The notes beneath the pieces were generated by a model that saw only the letters and a program-made list of their open reading frames with translations, made no database searches and had not been told where the DNA came from. Below, in pieces: positions 52,504 through 60,502 of a stretch of DNA of 64,000 nucleotides. Source of the stretch: Citrobacter europaeus (GTDB lineage Bacteria > Pseudomonadota > Gammaproteobacteria > Enterobacterales > Enterobacteriaceae); contig CP083650.1 of assembly GCA_020099315.1 (NCBI GenBank), positions 4,030,001 to 4,094,000 on the forward strand, written 5' to 3'. Made by a program: the position numbers and the translations under genes. Each line of letters opens with the position of its first letter. Positions within the stretch are counted from its first letter, which is position 1.

Positions 52504-53400
52504 TCACGCTCGCGGGTGATGCTGTTGATGTAGTTGCCGCAAGCGCTCCGTTGCGACATGAGTATAAATCTGCGTTGTCGAGAGATCGCTATGCCCCAGT
52601 AGCATCTGCACCACGCGCAGGTCAGCGCCATGGTTGAGCAGATGGGTGGCAAACGCGTGCCGCAGGACGTGCGGAGACAGCTTTTCGCTGTCGATTCCAG
52701 CCAACACAGCATAATGTTTAATACGATGCCAGAACGTTTGACGGGTCATCTGTTGCGCCCGCTGGCTGGGAAACAGCACATCAATCGATACACCGTTGAG
52801 CAACCATGGACGACCATGTTCCAGGTACGTTTCCAGCCAGTACACCGCCTCCTCACCTAACGGGACAAGGCGCTCTTTATTACCTTTACCGATCACCCGG
52901 ACCACGCCCTGACGCAGGCTGACGTCACTCATCGTCAGCCCCACCAGTTCAGACACGCGCAGGCCCGTGGCATACAACACTTCCAGCATGGCTTTGTCGC
53001 GAAGCTCCAGCGGTTGTTCGATGAGCGGTGCCTGCAGCAGTCGTTCTACCTGTGCCTCACTGAGATCTTTGGGCAGACGCTGCGGAAGTTTAGGTGATGC
53101 AAGCGAGGCGCTGGGGTCATCTTCGCGATATTTCTCACGGTACAGATGCTGAAAAAAACGCCGCGTTGCACTGAGCAAGCGTGCGGAGCTGGTGGCTTTA
53201 TATCCCCCATCCATCCGTTCAGCCAGAAATGCTTGCAGGTCATCACTCTGCGCAGTCGCAAGCGAAGCGCCGCGGTGATGTAGCCATTCGACAAGCATGG
53301 TCAGATCGCGACGATACGCACTTAATGTGTTTTCCGCCAGATTTCGTTCCAGCCACAGGGCATCAAGAAACTGCTCGATGCGCGCCAGATCCTGTTCCAC
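52504..53400 (-). CDS. xerD: Site-specific tyrosine recombinase XerD
   Basis: Resolves chromosome dimers at dif with XerC under FtsK control. 298 residues. Catalytic residues are present: Arg in YATGLRVSELVGL, Lys in GKGNKERLVPLG, HVLRHAFATHLL (His and Arg), LLGHSDLSTTQIY with His and the nucleophilic Tyr. 23 bp before dsbC; order xerD-dsbC-recJ is conserved. Confidence 0.97.
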   Translation of the reverse strand: MEQDLARIEQFLDALWLERNLAENTLSAYRRDLTMLVEWLHHRGASLATAQSDDLQAFLAERMDGGYKATSSARLLSATRRFFQHLYREKYREDDPSASLASPKLPQRLPKDLSEAQVERLLQAPLIEQPLELRDKAMLEVLYATGLRVSELVGLTMSDVSLRQGVVRVIGKGNKERLVPLGEEAVYWLETYLEHGRPWLLNGVSIDVLFPSQRAQQMTRQTFWHRIKHYAVLAGIDSEKLSPHVLRHAFATHLLNHGADLRVVQMLLGHSDLSTTQIYTHVATERLRQLHQQHHPRA

Positions 53401-53513
53401 TCGCGCCCCTTAATCCACTCTCATTTTTGATGCATTATGCCTCATTGTGCCGAGAATGCGGCGATTCTGTTACACTACCCGCAACGCTACAGCAGAATTG
53501 AGATGTTTACGTC

Positions 53514-54035
53514 ATGAACATGGGTCTTTTTTACGGTTCCAGCACCTGCTACACCGAAATGGCAGCAGAAAAAATCCGCGATATCCTGGGTCCCGAACTG
53601 GTGACACTGCACAACCTCAAAGATGATTCCCCGAGCTTAATGGAGCAGTATGACGTGCTCATTATGGGCATCCCGACCTGGGATTTCGGTGAAATTCAGG
53701 AGGACTGGGAAGCAGTCTGGGAGCAACTGGACGACCTCAACCTGGAGGGCAAAATCGTTGCGCTTTACGGTATGGGCGATCAGTTGGGTTACGGCGAATG
53801 GTTCCTGGATGCGCTGGGTATGCTGCATGATAAGCTGGTCACCAAGGGCGTAAAATTTGTTGGTTACTGGCCAACCGAAGGCTATGAATTCACCAGCGAT
53901 AAACCCATCATTGCCGATGGACAGCTGTTTGTTGGCCTGGCGCTGGACGAAACAAATCAGTACGATCTCAGCGATGAACGCATTCAGGCCTGGTGCGAGC
54001 AAATTCTTGGTGAAATGGCCGAACACTGGTCCTGA
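53514..54035 (+). CDS. fldB: Flavodoxin 2
   Basis: FMN electron carrier, 173 residues from MNMGLFYGSSTCYTEMAAEKI. The phosphate-binding loop GSSTCYTEMAA and the FMN loop WDFGEIQEDW are typical for long-chain flavodoxins. Divergent from xerD, convergent with cptA. Confidence 0.96.
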   Translation: MNMGLFYGSSTCYTEMAAEKIRDILGPELVTLHNLKDDSPSLMEQYDVLIMGIPTWDFGEIQEDWEAVWEQLDDLNLEGKIVALYGMGDQLGYGEWFLDALGMLHDKLVTKGVKFVGYWPTEGYEFTSDKPIIADGQLFVGLALDETNQYDLSDERIQAWCEQILGEMAEHWS

Positions 54036-54046
54036 TAACCACTTTG

Positions 54047-54083
54047 CCGGATCCTGACGTATACGCCATATCCGGCCTACTTT
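54047..54083. repeat. REP element after fldB
   Basis: GCCGGATCCTGACG and CATATCCGGCCTAC, an imperfect inverted REP between convergent fldB and cptA. Confidence 0.65.
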
Positions 54084-54134
54084 ATTGACCGAACCGAGAC
54101 CTTAAAGCTGCGCCCCACCAGGCATTTATCGACG

Positions 54135-54542
54135 TTATCCCTGCTTCGCCTGTTGCAGTATTAACCGTCGCAAATCCCGCCACTCAGCATCATCCATACT
54201 GTCTGCCGCCAGCCACAAATGCTGACGCTTTCCGACATCAGAACGCAAACGCAGCATCATGCCCGTTTTGACCATCCAGGGTGCGCTAACAATAGACCAC
54301 TCTTGCCCTTGCCAGCGCAGTCGACCGTTCATCAACAGCCGAATCTCGCCCTGACAGGCGTTAATTCGGCGCTGGCTTCGGACGCTATCGAACACCACCA
54401 GAGAGAGCAGAACCAGCCATAATGGGGTGTAGCTCAATGGCCAGGGCATCAATAAAATGAATACCGCCACCAGCCCATGAATGAGCAGCGAAAGCCATTG
54501 CGCGCGCCATGAAACGCGTAAATCAGATTGCCACTGGACCAC
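54135..54542 (-). CDS. cptA: CptA (YgfX), small membrane protein next to SdhE
   Basis: 135 residues from a GTG at 54542 (VVQWQSDLRVSWRAQW), as in E. coli YgfX. Two helices near 18-50 with a cytoplasmic C-terminal part. Described as partner or modulator of sdhE (toxin-antitoxin or membrane-anchoring roles have been proposed). It overlaps sdhE by 20 bp, so the two are translationally coupled; the longer ATG reading from 54608 lies inside sdhE. Confidence 0.9.
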   Translation of the reverse strand: MVQWQSDLRVSWRAQWLSLLIHGLVAVFILLMPWPLSYTPLWLVLLSLVVFDSVRSQRRINACQGEIRLLMNGRLRWQGQEWSIVSAPWMVKTGMMLRLRSDVGKRQHLWLAADSMDDAEWRDLRRLILQQAKQG

Positions 54543-54789
54543 GTTCCCGATTCCGTGTCTGGATAAGTCGCACCATCTGCTCCAACTGAGCATCAGCTGG
54601 TTTCCCATGATTCATCAACCAGTTAAACAAGTCTGGATCATCACATTCTAGCAGACGGATAAAGATACGTTTTTCTTCGTCACTTAAGCTGTCGTATTCA
54701 TGTTCGAAAAACGGCATGATCGAGATGTCCAACTCGCGCATACCGCGACGGCATGCCCAATGAATACGCGCTTTGTTGTTAATATCCAT
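54523..54789 (-). CDS. sdhE: FAD assembly factor SdhE
   Basis: 88 residues; small helical protein that helps attach FAD covalently to SdhA and FrdA. The key RGxxE motif is present as RRGMRELD (about 14-21). First gene of the sdhE-cptA pair. Confidence 0.96.
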   Translation of the reverse strand: MDINNKARIHWACRRGMRELDISIMPFFEHEYDSLSDEEKRIFIRLLECDDPDLFNWLMNHGKPADAQLEQMVRLIQTRNRERGPVAI

Positions 54790-55045
54790 GTTCTTCTCCC
54801 TGTCTCGCGAAAACGAAGTATCCCGCTATTGTAACGTGTTTTTCCCGCACATTTACGGGAATATCATTAAACGGAAGCGTGTTCGCTAAATAAAACCGCA
54901 TTAAGTCAAAGGATTCAGCATTTTTGGATGTCTCCTCGCAAAGCTTAATATATGGCACAAATAGCCTGTTTAAACCGCTTGCAATGGGCCATAGCTCTTT
55001 TACCATTAGTCATTATCACTGCGTTAAGCAAATCAGGACATTATT

Positions 55046-56026
55046 ATGGCTTTTACATCTTTTCCTCCTCGCCAGCCTTTCGCGTCAACGCGTTTGCCTC
55101 TGACGCTAATGACGCTCGATGACTGGGCGCTCGCCACCATCACCGGTGTCGACAGTGAGAAGTATATTCAGGGTCAGGTCACGGCGGATGTCAGCCAGAT
55201 GACCGAGCATCAGCACCTGTTGGCTGCACATTGTGACGCCAAAGGTAAAATGTGGAGCAACCTGCGTCTGTTCCGCCAGGGTGACGGTTTTGCATGGCTT
55301 GAGCGCCGTAGCCTGCGTGATGCGCAGCTCACTGAGCTGAAAAAATATGCGGTTTTCTCGAAGGTGGCGATTGTCCCGGACGACGAGCGAGTACTGCTGG
55401 GTGTAGCGGGGTTCCAGGCGCGTGCGGCGCTGGCCAATCTCTTTAGCGAATTACCAAACAGCGATAAACAGGTTATTACTGACGGTTCTTCCACCCTGTT
55501 GTGGTTCGAACATCCTGCTGAGCGTTTCCTGCTGATCGTTAATGTTGCAACGGCGGAAACCCTGGTAGAGAAGCTGCGCGGTGAAGCGGAGTTAAATAAC
55601 AGCCAGCAGTGGCTGGCGCTGGATATAGAAGCAGGTATTCCTGTTATTGATACTGCCAACAGTGCGCAGTTTATTCCGCAAGCCACCAATCTGCAGGCAC
55701 TGGGCGGGATCAGTTTTAAAAAAGGCTGCTATACCGGTCAGGAAATGGTTGCTCGCGCAAAATTCCGCGGAGCCAACAAACGCGCCATGTGGACTCTGGC
55801 AGGTGCGGCCAGTCGGGTACCAGAAGCGGGTGAAGACCTGGAGCTGAAAATGGGCGAGAACTGGCGCCGTACCGGCACCGTACTCGCCGCGGTGCAACTG
55901 GCTGATGGTCAGATACTGGTGCAGGTTGTGATGAATAACGATATGGAAGCCGACAGCGTGTTCCGCGTTCGTGACGACGCGAAAACGCTGCATATTGTGC
56001 CGCTGCCGTATTCACTGGAAGAGTAA
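55046..56026 (+). CDS. ygfZ: Folate-binding Fe-S repair protein YgfZ
   Basis: Folate-binding protein that supports maintenance of some iron-sulfur enzymes, structurally like GcvT. 326 residues. The conserved family motif KKGCYTGQEMVAR (about 226-238) with its cysteine is intact. Divergent from sdhE across 256 bp that contain no gene. Confidence 0.96.
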   Translation: MAFTSFPPRQPFASTRLPLTLMTLDDWALATITGVDSEKYIQGQVTADVSQMTEHQHLLAAHCDAKGKMWSNLRLFRQGDGFAWLERRSLRDAQLTELKKYAVFSKVAIVPDDERVLLGVAGFQARAALANLFSELPNSDKQVITDGSSTLLWFEHPAERFLLIVNVATAETLVEKLRGEAELNNSQQWLALDIEAGIPVIDTANSAQFIPQATNLQALGGISFKKGCYTGQEMVARAKFRGANKRAMWTLAGAASRVPEAGEDLELKMGENWRRTGTVLAAVQLADGQILVQVVMNNDMEADSVFRVRDDAKTLHIVPLPYSLEE

Positions 56027-56035
56027 AAGATTAAC

Positions 56036-56113
56036 GCCGGATGGCGCTACGCTTATCCGGCCTACAGGCACATTTTGTAGGCCGGATAAGGCGTTAGCCG
56101 CCATCCGGAATCA
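56036..56113. repeat. BIME between ygfZ and yqfA
   Basis: GCCGGATGGCGCTACGCTTA and TAGGCCGGATAAGGCGTTAG units in inverted order, a classical paired REP between convergent genes. Confidence 0.85.
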
Positions 56114-56117
56114 AGGA

Positions 56118-56777
56118 TTACGCCTGTCCAACATACAAATAAATCGCCAGAAAGTGGCAAACGCTGCCGCCCAGCACAAAGCCGTGCCAGATAGCATGGT
56201 TGTATGGAATACGCTTACAAACGTAGAAAATTACGCCCAGCGAATACACCACACCACCAACGGCCAGCAACGTCACGCCCCCCACAGCCAGTTTAACCGC
56301 CAGTTGATACACCACAATCAGTGATAGCCAGCCCATTGTCAGGTAGGTTACCAGTGAGAGAACCTTAAACCGGTGCGCAATGGTCAGTTTGAATAAAATA
56401 CCGATCAGCGCCAGGCTCCAGATAACAATCATCAACCCACGTGCCAGTGGCGAATCCAGTCCCACCAGCAGAAATGGTGTGTAGGTCCCGGCAATCAGCA
56501 GATAAATCGCACAATGGTCGAATTTTTTCAGCCAGACTTTCGCTCTCTGATGGGGGATCGCGTGATACAAGGTTGAGGCGAGAAACAGCAGGATCATGCT
56601 GCCGCCGTACAGGCTATAGCTGGTTATCGCCATAACGCTGGCGTTGGTATCCACTGCCTGGACCAGCAATAACACCAGTCCGACAATCCCAAACACCAGC
56701 CCGATACCGTGACTGATGCTGTTGGCTATTTCCTCTGCCAGCGAATATCCCTGCGCGATTAATGGCTTCTGAACCAT
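56118..56777 (-). CDS. yqfA: Hemolysin III family membrane protein YqfA
   Basis: 219 residues, seven helices, HlyIII/PAQR family. Typical conserved pieces: SHGIGLVFGIVGL (about 23-35), STLYHAIPHQR (about 63-73) and the C-terminal HAIWHGFVLGGSVCHFLA with the metal-type histidines. Function in the cell unsettled. Confidence 0.93.
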   Translation of the reverse strand: MVQKPLIAQGYSLAEEIANSISHGIGLVFGIVGLVLLLVQAVDTNASVMAITSYSLYGGSMILLFLASTLYHAIPHQRAKVWLKKFDHCAIYLLIAGTYTPFLLVGLDSPLARGLMIVIWSLALIGILFKLTIAHRFKVLSLVTYLTMGWLSLIVVYQLAVKLAVGGVTLLAVGGVVYSLGVIFYVCKRIPYNHAIWHGFVLGGSVCHFLAIYLYVGQA

Positions 56778-56940
56778 AACTTACTCCCGAGAAACGTGCA
56801 CTATCGTGATTGCTCCTCTAGCGTAACTGAGAATGGTTCCAGTGAACACCTGTTAGCTAAAATAATTCCCAGATAAAAATTAACCCATAAAAATCATTAT
56901 GTTAATTTTATAATTTCAGCTAACAGGCGTACCTTTATAA

Positions 56941-57252
56941 TTAAAGGCATTTAAAATCAATCACATAAAATTGCGTTTGATCCGGGTAAATCTCAGCAAT
57001 GACATGTTTAAGTTCTTCAAGCGTCATATTTTCCTGCTGGGCATGTTTTTCCGTCAGCATATCCAGCGTAACGGTTGAGGTGCCAACAACCTCAATCGTG
57101 CAGAAGTATCCCTCATCCTCAAAGCGTCCAACCCGTAGAATGTCACCGGTTTTGAAGTGTGATTCGGACTCGTCACGAATGGTGATGGTTTTGCGTCCGG
57201 CCAGAATGTCATCCTGGAAACGCTGAAAAAAAGTGATGTCATTTGGCTGCAT
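56941..57252 (-). CDS. yqfB: N4-acetylcytidine amidohydrolase YqfB (ASCH domain)
   Basis: 103 residues from MQPNDITFFQRFQDDIL, the E. coli length. ASCH-domain protein; the E. coli enzyme deacetylates N4-acetylcytidine. Candidate catalytic residues are in the KTITIRDESESHF stretch (about 21-33) and the C-terminal EIYPDQTQFYVIDFKC. The start was chosen by homology; a longer reading adds 29 unrelated residues. Confidence 0.93.
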   Translation of the reverse strand: MQPNDITFFQRFQDDILAGRKTITIRDESESHFKTGDILRVGRFEDEGYFCTIEVVGTSTVTLDMLTEKHAQQENMTLEELKHVIAEIYPDQTQFYVIDFKCL

Positions 57253-57304
57253 GTTATTATTCCCTGTAGATGAAGTCTGATGAGTGAGTTTTGCCATTGT
57301 GAGT

Positions 57305-58033
57305 ATGTTCTCCCACGCTGCCATCGCCAGTCTCAACAATCTTGAGATGCTGGTCTACAACTATGTCATCAAAAACCGTGACAAAGTCATGTACATGACC
57401 ATTCGCGAACTGGCCGATGCCGTGGGCGTTTCTACAACCACCGTGCTGCGCTTTTGCCGCAAGCTTAAGTGTGAAGGTTACTCAGAATTTCGCGTACGCT
57501 TCAAATTATATTTAGAGCAGAATGAACCGCAACAGGCTAATTTCGGTGCCAGCGAAATCATCAGCTTCTTTAAAGGCGTCAATAACGACGAGTTCGATAA
57601 TCTGCTCGATCAGGCTGTTGATATTATATTATCCTCCGAACGTATTATATTCGTCGGAGCGGGAACATCCGGAGCTTTAGCCAAATATGGCGCACGTTTT
57701 TTCTCAAATGTCGGAAAATTCAGTAATCACATTGATGACCCTTATTTCCCGGTAACGAATGATATGGCCAGAAATGCGCTGGCGATCGTGCTTTCCGTTT
57801 CTGGTGAAACAGAAGAGATCCTGCGTTTTGCCAGCCAGTTCAGCCTGCACAACTGTAAGGTCCTGTCGGTCACCAGCCATGAACATTCGCGTCTGGCGAA
57901 ACTCGCTGACTTTAACCTCTCCTGGCACGTTCCACAAACGCGCATTGCCGGGGTATACGATATAACCACGCAAATCCCTGTTATTTATATTCTGGAATCA
58001 CTTGGCCGCAAGCTGGCGAAAAGAATAGCGTAA
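57305..58033 (+). CDS. MurR/RpiR-family regulator next to bglA
   Basis: 242 residues from MFSHAAIASLNNLEMLV. N-terminal HTH_6 domain about 1-75 (IRELADAVGVSTTTVLRFCRKL) and a SIS sugar-phosphate-binding domain about 95-225 (IIFVGAGTSGALAKYG and IVLSVSGETEE). It lies 119 bp before bglA on the same strand, so it probably senses a sugar phosphate such as a 6-phospho-beta-glucoside and controls bglA. I do not recall it at this site in E. coli K-12. The start at 57305 has no strong ribosome site; 57284 is an alternative. Confidence 0.85.
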   Translation: MFSHAAIASLNNLEMLVYNYVIKNRDKVMYMTIRELADAVGVSTTTVLRFCRKLKCEGYSEFRVRFKLYLEQNEPQQANFGASEIISFFKGVNNDEFDNLLDQAVDIILSSERIIFVGAGTSGALAKYGARFFSNVGKFSNHIDDPYFPVTNDMARNALAIVLSVSGETEEILRFASQFSLHNCKVLSVTSHEHSRLAKLADFNLSWHVPQTRIAGVYDITTQIPVIYILESLGRKLAKRIA

Positions 58034-58071
58034 AAAAACAATCTGTTTTTTTGATGTAACAAATCACATTA

Positions 58072-58091
58072 ACGCTATTTTGTTATAGCGT
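58072..58091. promoter_or_regulatory. Inverted repeat upstream of bglA
   Basis: ACGCTAT, six bases, ATAGCGT: a 7-bp palindrome 62-81 bp before the bglA start. Candidate operator for the adjacent MurR/RpiR regulator. Confidence 0.4.
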
Positions 58092-58152
58092 GACATTTAT
58101 CTTTCCTTTGTTAGACTCAAAATCAGATTGTATTAATTTGAGACTGACGCAG

Positions 58153-59586
58153 ATGAAAAAACTTACCTTACCAAAAGATTTTTTATGGGGCGGCGCGGTG
58201 GCGGCGCACCAGGTTGAAGGAGGCTGGAACAAAGGTGGTAAAGGCCCCAGCATTTGCGACGTACTGACCGGTGGCGCACACGGCATTCCGCGGGAAATCA
58301 CTCAGGAAGTTGTGCCAGGTAAGTACTATCCCAACCACGAAGCCGTTGATTTTTACGGTCATTACAAAGAAGACATTAAGCTGTTTGCCGAGATGGGCTT
58401 CAAATGCTTCCGTACGTCAATCGCCTGGACCCGCATCTTTCCTCAAGGGGACGAAACCCAGCCAAACGAAGAAGGACTAAAGTTCTACGACGACATGTTT
58501 GATGAACTGCTTAAGTACAACATCGAGCCAGTCATCACCCTTTCTCACTTTGAAATGCCGCTGCATCTGGTCCAGCAGTACGGTAGCTGGACCAATCGTA
58601 AAGTCGTCGATTTCTTTGTCCGATTTGCTGAAGTGGTCTTTGAGCGCTACAAACACAAGGTCAAGTACTGGATGACCTTTAACGAGATCAACAACCAGCG
58701 AAACTGGCGCGCGCCACTGTTTGGTTATTGCTGCTCCGGCGTGGTGTATACCGAGCATGAAAACCCGGAAGAAACTATGTACCAGGTGCTGCACCACCAG
58801 TTCGTGGCCAGCGCTCTGGCGGTGAAAGCCGCACGTCGCATCAACCCGGAAATGAAAGTCGGCTGCATGCTGGCGATGGTGCCACTGTACCCATACTCCT
58901 GTAAGCCTGAAGATGTGATGTTCGCCCAGGAGTCTATGCGTGAGCGTTACGTTTTCACCGACGTTCAACTGCGCGGCTACTATCCATCCTATGTGCTGAA
59001 CGAATGGGAGCGCCGCGAATTCAACATCCGAATGGAAGCTGGCGATGAGCAAATCCTGCGAGAAGGCACCTGCGACTATCTCGGATTTAGCTACTACATG
59101 ACCAACGCGGTAAAAGCGGAAGGCGGCAGCGGCGATGCCATTTCCGGTTTTGAGGGCAGCGTGCCGAACCCACACGTAAAAGCATCCGACTGGGGCTGGC
59201 AGATTGATCCGGTCGGCCTGCGTTACGCGTTATGCGAACTGTACGAGCGCTATCAGAAGCCGCTGTTTATCGTTGAAAACGGATTTGGCGCTTACGACAA
59301 AGTGGAAGAAGACGGCAGCATCCACGATGACTACCGCATCGACTACCTGCGCGCCCACGTTGAAGAGATGATGAAAGCGGTGACCTATGATGGCGTAGAC
59401 CTGATGGGCTACACGCCGTGGGGTTGCATCGATTGCGTCTCGTTCACCACCGGCCAGTACAGCAAACGTTACGGCTTTATTTACGTGAACAAACACGACG
59501 ACGGCACCGGCGATATGTCGCGTTCACGCAAGAAAAGTTTTAACTGGTACAAAGAGGTCATTGCCAGCAACGGCGAGAATCTGTGA
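58153..59586 (+). CDS. bglA: 6-phospho-beta-glucosidase BglA
   Basis: Glycoside hydrolase family 1, 477 residues, cleaves phospho-beta-glucosides made by PTS uptake of salicin, arbutin or cellobiose-type sugars. Acid/base Glu in FNEINNQ (about 178) and nucleophile Glu in FIVENGFGAYD (about 377) are present. Start MKKLTLPKDFLWGGA was chosen by homology with E. coli (MIVKKLTLPKD); the reading from 58090 adds 21 unrelated residues. Confidence 0.96.
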   Translation: MKKLTLPKDFLWGGAVAAHQVEGGWNKGGKGPSICDVLTGGAHGIPREITQEVVPGKYYPNHEAVDFYGHYKEDIKLFAEMGFKCFRTSIAWTRIFPQGDETQPNEEGLKFYDDMFDELLKYNIEPVITLSHFEMPLHLVQQYGSWTNRKVVDFFVRFAEVVFERYKHKVKYWMTFNEINNQRNWRAPLFGYCCSGVVYTEHENPEETMYQVLHHQFVASALAVKAARRINPEMKVGCMLAMVPLYPYSCKPEDVMFAQESMRERYVFTDVQLRGYYPSYVLNEWERREFNIRMEAGDEQILREGTCDYLGFSYYMTNAVKAEGGSGDAISGFEGSVPNPHVKASDWGWQIDPVGLRYALCELYERYQKPLFIVENGFGAYDKVEEDGSIHDDYRIDYLRAHVEEMMKAVTYDGVDLMGYTPWGCIDCVSFTTGQYSKRYGFIYVNKHDDGTGDMSRSRKKSFNWYKEVIASNGENL

Positions 59587-59589
59587 TTT

Positions 59590-59672
59590 TTTACCAGATG
59601 GCGACGTAAGCATCTTATCCAGCCTACAGGTTATGCGCCCGTAGGCTGGATAAGCACAGCACTATCCGGCAA
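59590..59672. repeat. BIME-like repeat after bglA
   Basis: CCAGATGGCGACGTAAGC with TTATCCAGCCTACA and its inverted partner TAGGCTGGATAAGC, between convergent bglA and ygfF. Confidence 0.75.
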
Positions 59673-59680
59673 ATAAATCT

Positions 59681-60424
59681 CTACTTCCCGCCAGCCAGTT
59701 CCAGAAAACTCCCCGTCACATATGATGCCTTCTCGCTCAGCAGCCAGGTAATCGCCTGCGCGACCTCCTCCGGCTGTCCGCCGCGCTGCATAGGTAACGA
59801 GGATTTCACTCGATCAACCCTTCCCGGCTCGCCGCCAGACGCGTGCATTTCAGTGTAGATAAGACCCGGTCGCACACAGTTCACGCGGATCCCTTGCGCC
59901 GCAACCTCCAGCGCCAGGCCGGTGGTAAGCGTGTCTACTGCGCCTTTTGAGGCCGCGTAATCAACATATTCGAAAGGGGCGCCAAGCCTTGACGCTGCCG
60001 AAGAGACATTCACAATCGCCCCACCTTGCCCTCCATGTTTGAACGACATGCGCTTTACCGCTTCCCGACAACACAAAAAATAGCCGGTAACATTGGTTGC
60101 CAGTACGCGGTTGATTCTTTCGGCAGTCAGGCTTTCCACCGTGCTCTGTTCAAACAAAATCCCGGCATTATTCACCAGCGCAGTCAGCGGCTCCCCTTCG
60201 CGGTCAATGGACTCAAACATCGCTCCAACCTGACTTTCATCGCTGATATCAGCCCGCAGAGCAAACGCCTTTCCCCCGGCAGCGGCAATGATATTCACCA
60301 CCTCGGTTGCAGCACGAATATTATGGTGAAAATTAACGGCCACCGTGTAACCCTCTTGCGCTAACTGCAGCGCGGTTGCCCGACCAATACCGCGACTACC
60401 ACCCGTAACAAGTGCGATTCCCAT
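59681..60424 (-). CDS. ygfF: NAD(P)-binding oxidoreductase YgfF (SDR family)
   Basis: 247 residues, the E. coli YgfF length. Classical short-chain dehydrogenase: TGGSRGIGRATA (about 7-18), NNAG (about 87-90), catalytic Ser in VNVSSAAS and YAASKGA (Tyr/Lys about 154/158). Substrate unknown (E. coli YgfF has been given a glucose-dehydrogenase-type role in screens only). Same place between bglA and gcvP as in E. coli. Confidence 0.92.
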   Translation of the reverse strand: MGIALVTGGSRGIGRATALQLAQEGYTVAVNFHHNIRAATEVVNIIAAAGGKAFALRADISDESQVGAMFESIDREGEPLTALVNNAGILFEQSTVESLTAERINRVLATNVTGYFLCCREAVKRMSFKHGGQGGAIVNVSSAASRLGAPFEYVDYAASKGAVDTLTTGLALEVAAQGIRVNCVRPGLIYTEMHASGGEPGRVDRVKSSLPMQRGGQPEEVAQAITWLLSEKASYVTGSFLELAGGK

Positions 60425-60441
60425 GGATACCTCCAGATATG

Positions 60442-60474
60442 AAAAAGCCGGGAGGCGGCTTCGCCTTACCCGGC
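60442..60474 (-). terminator. Terminator of the gcv operon
   Basis: On the minus strand GCCGGG and CCCGGC close around an inner AGGCG/CGCCT stem, followed by TTTTTC; 29 bp past the gcvP stop. Confidence 0.88.
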
Positions 60475-60502
60475 CTGGAAACTGCTTTACTACGCGGAAA
60501 AG

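Noticed and set aside
54779..55006. 75-codon minus-strand ORF between sdhE and ygfZ
   Set aside because: It covers the divergent promoter region and overlaps the sdhE ribosome site; no family resemblance.
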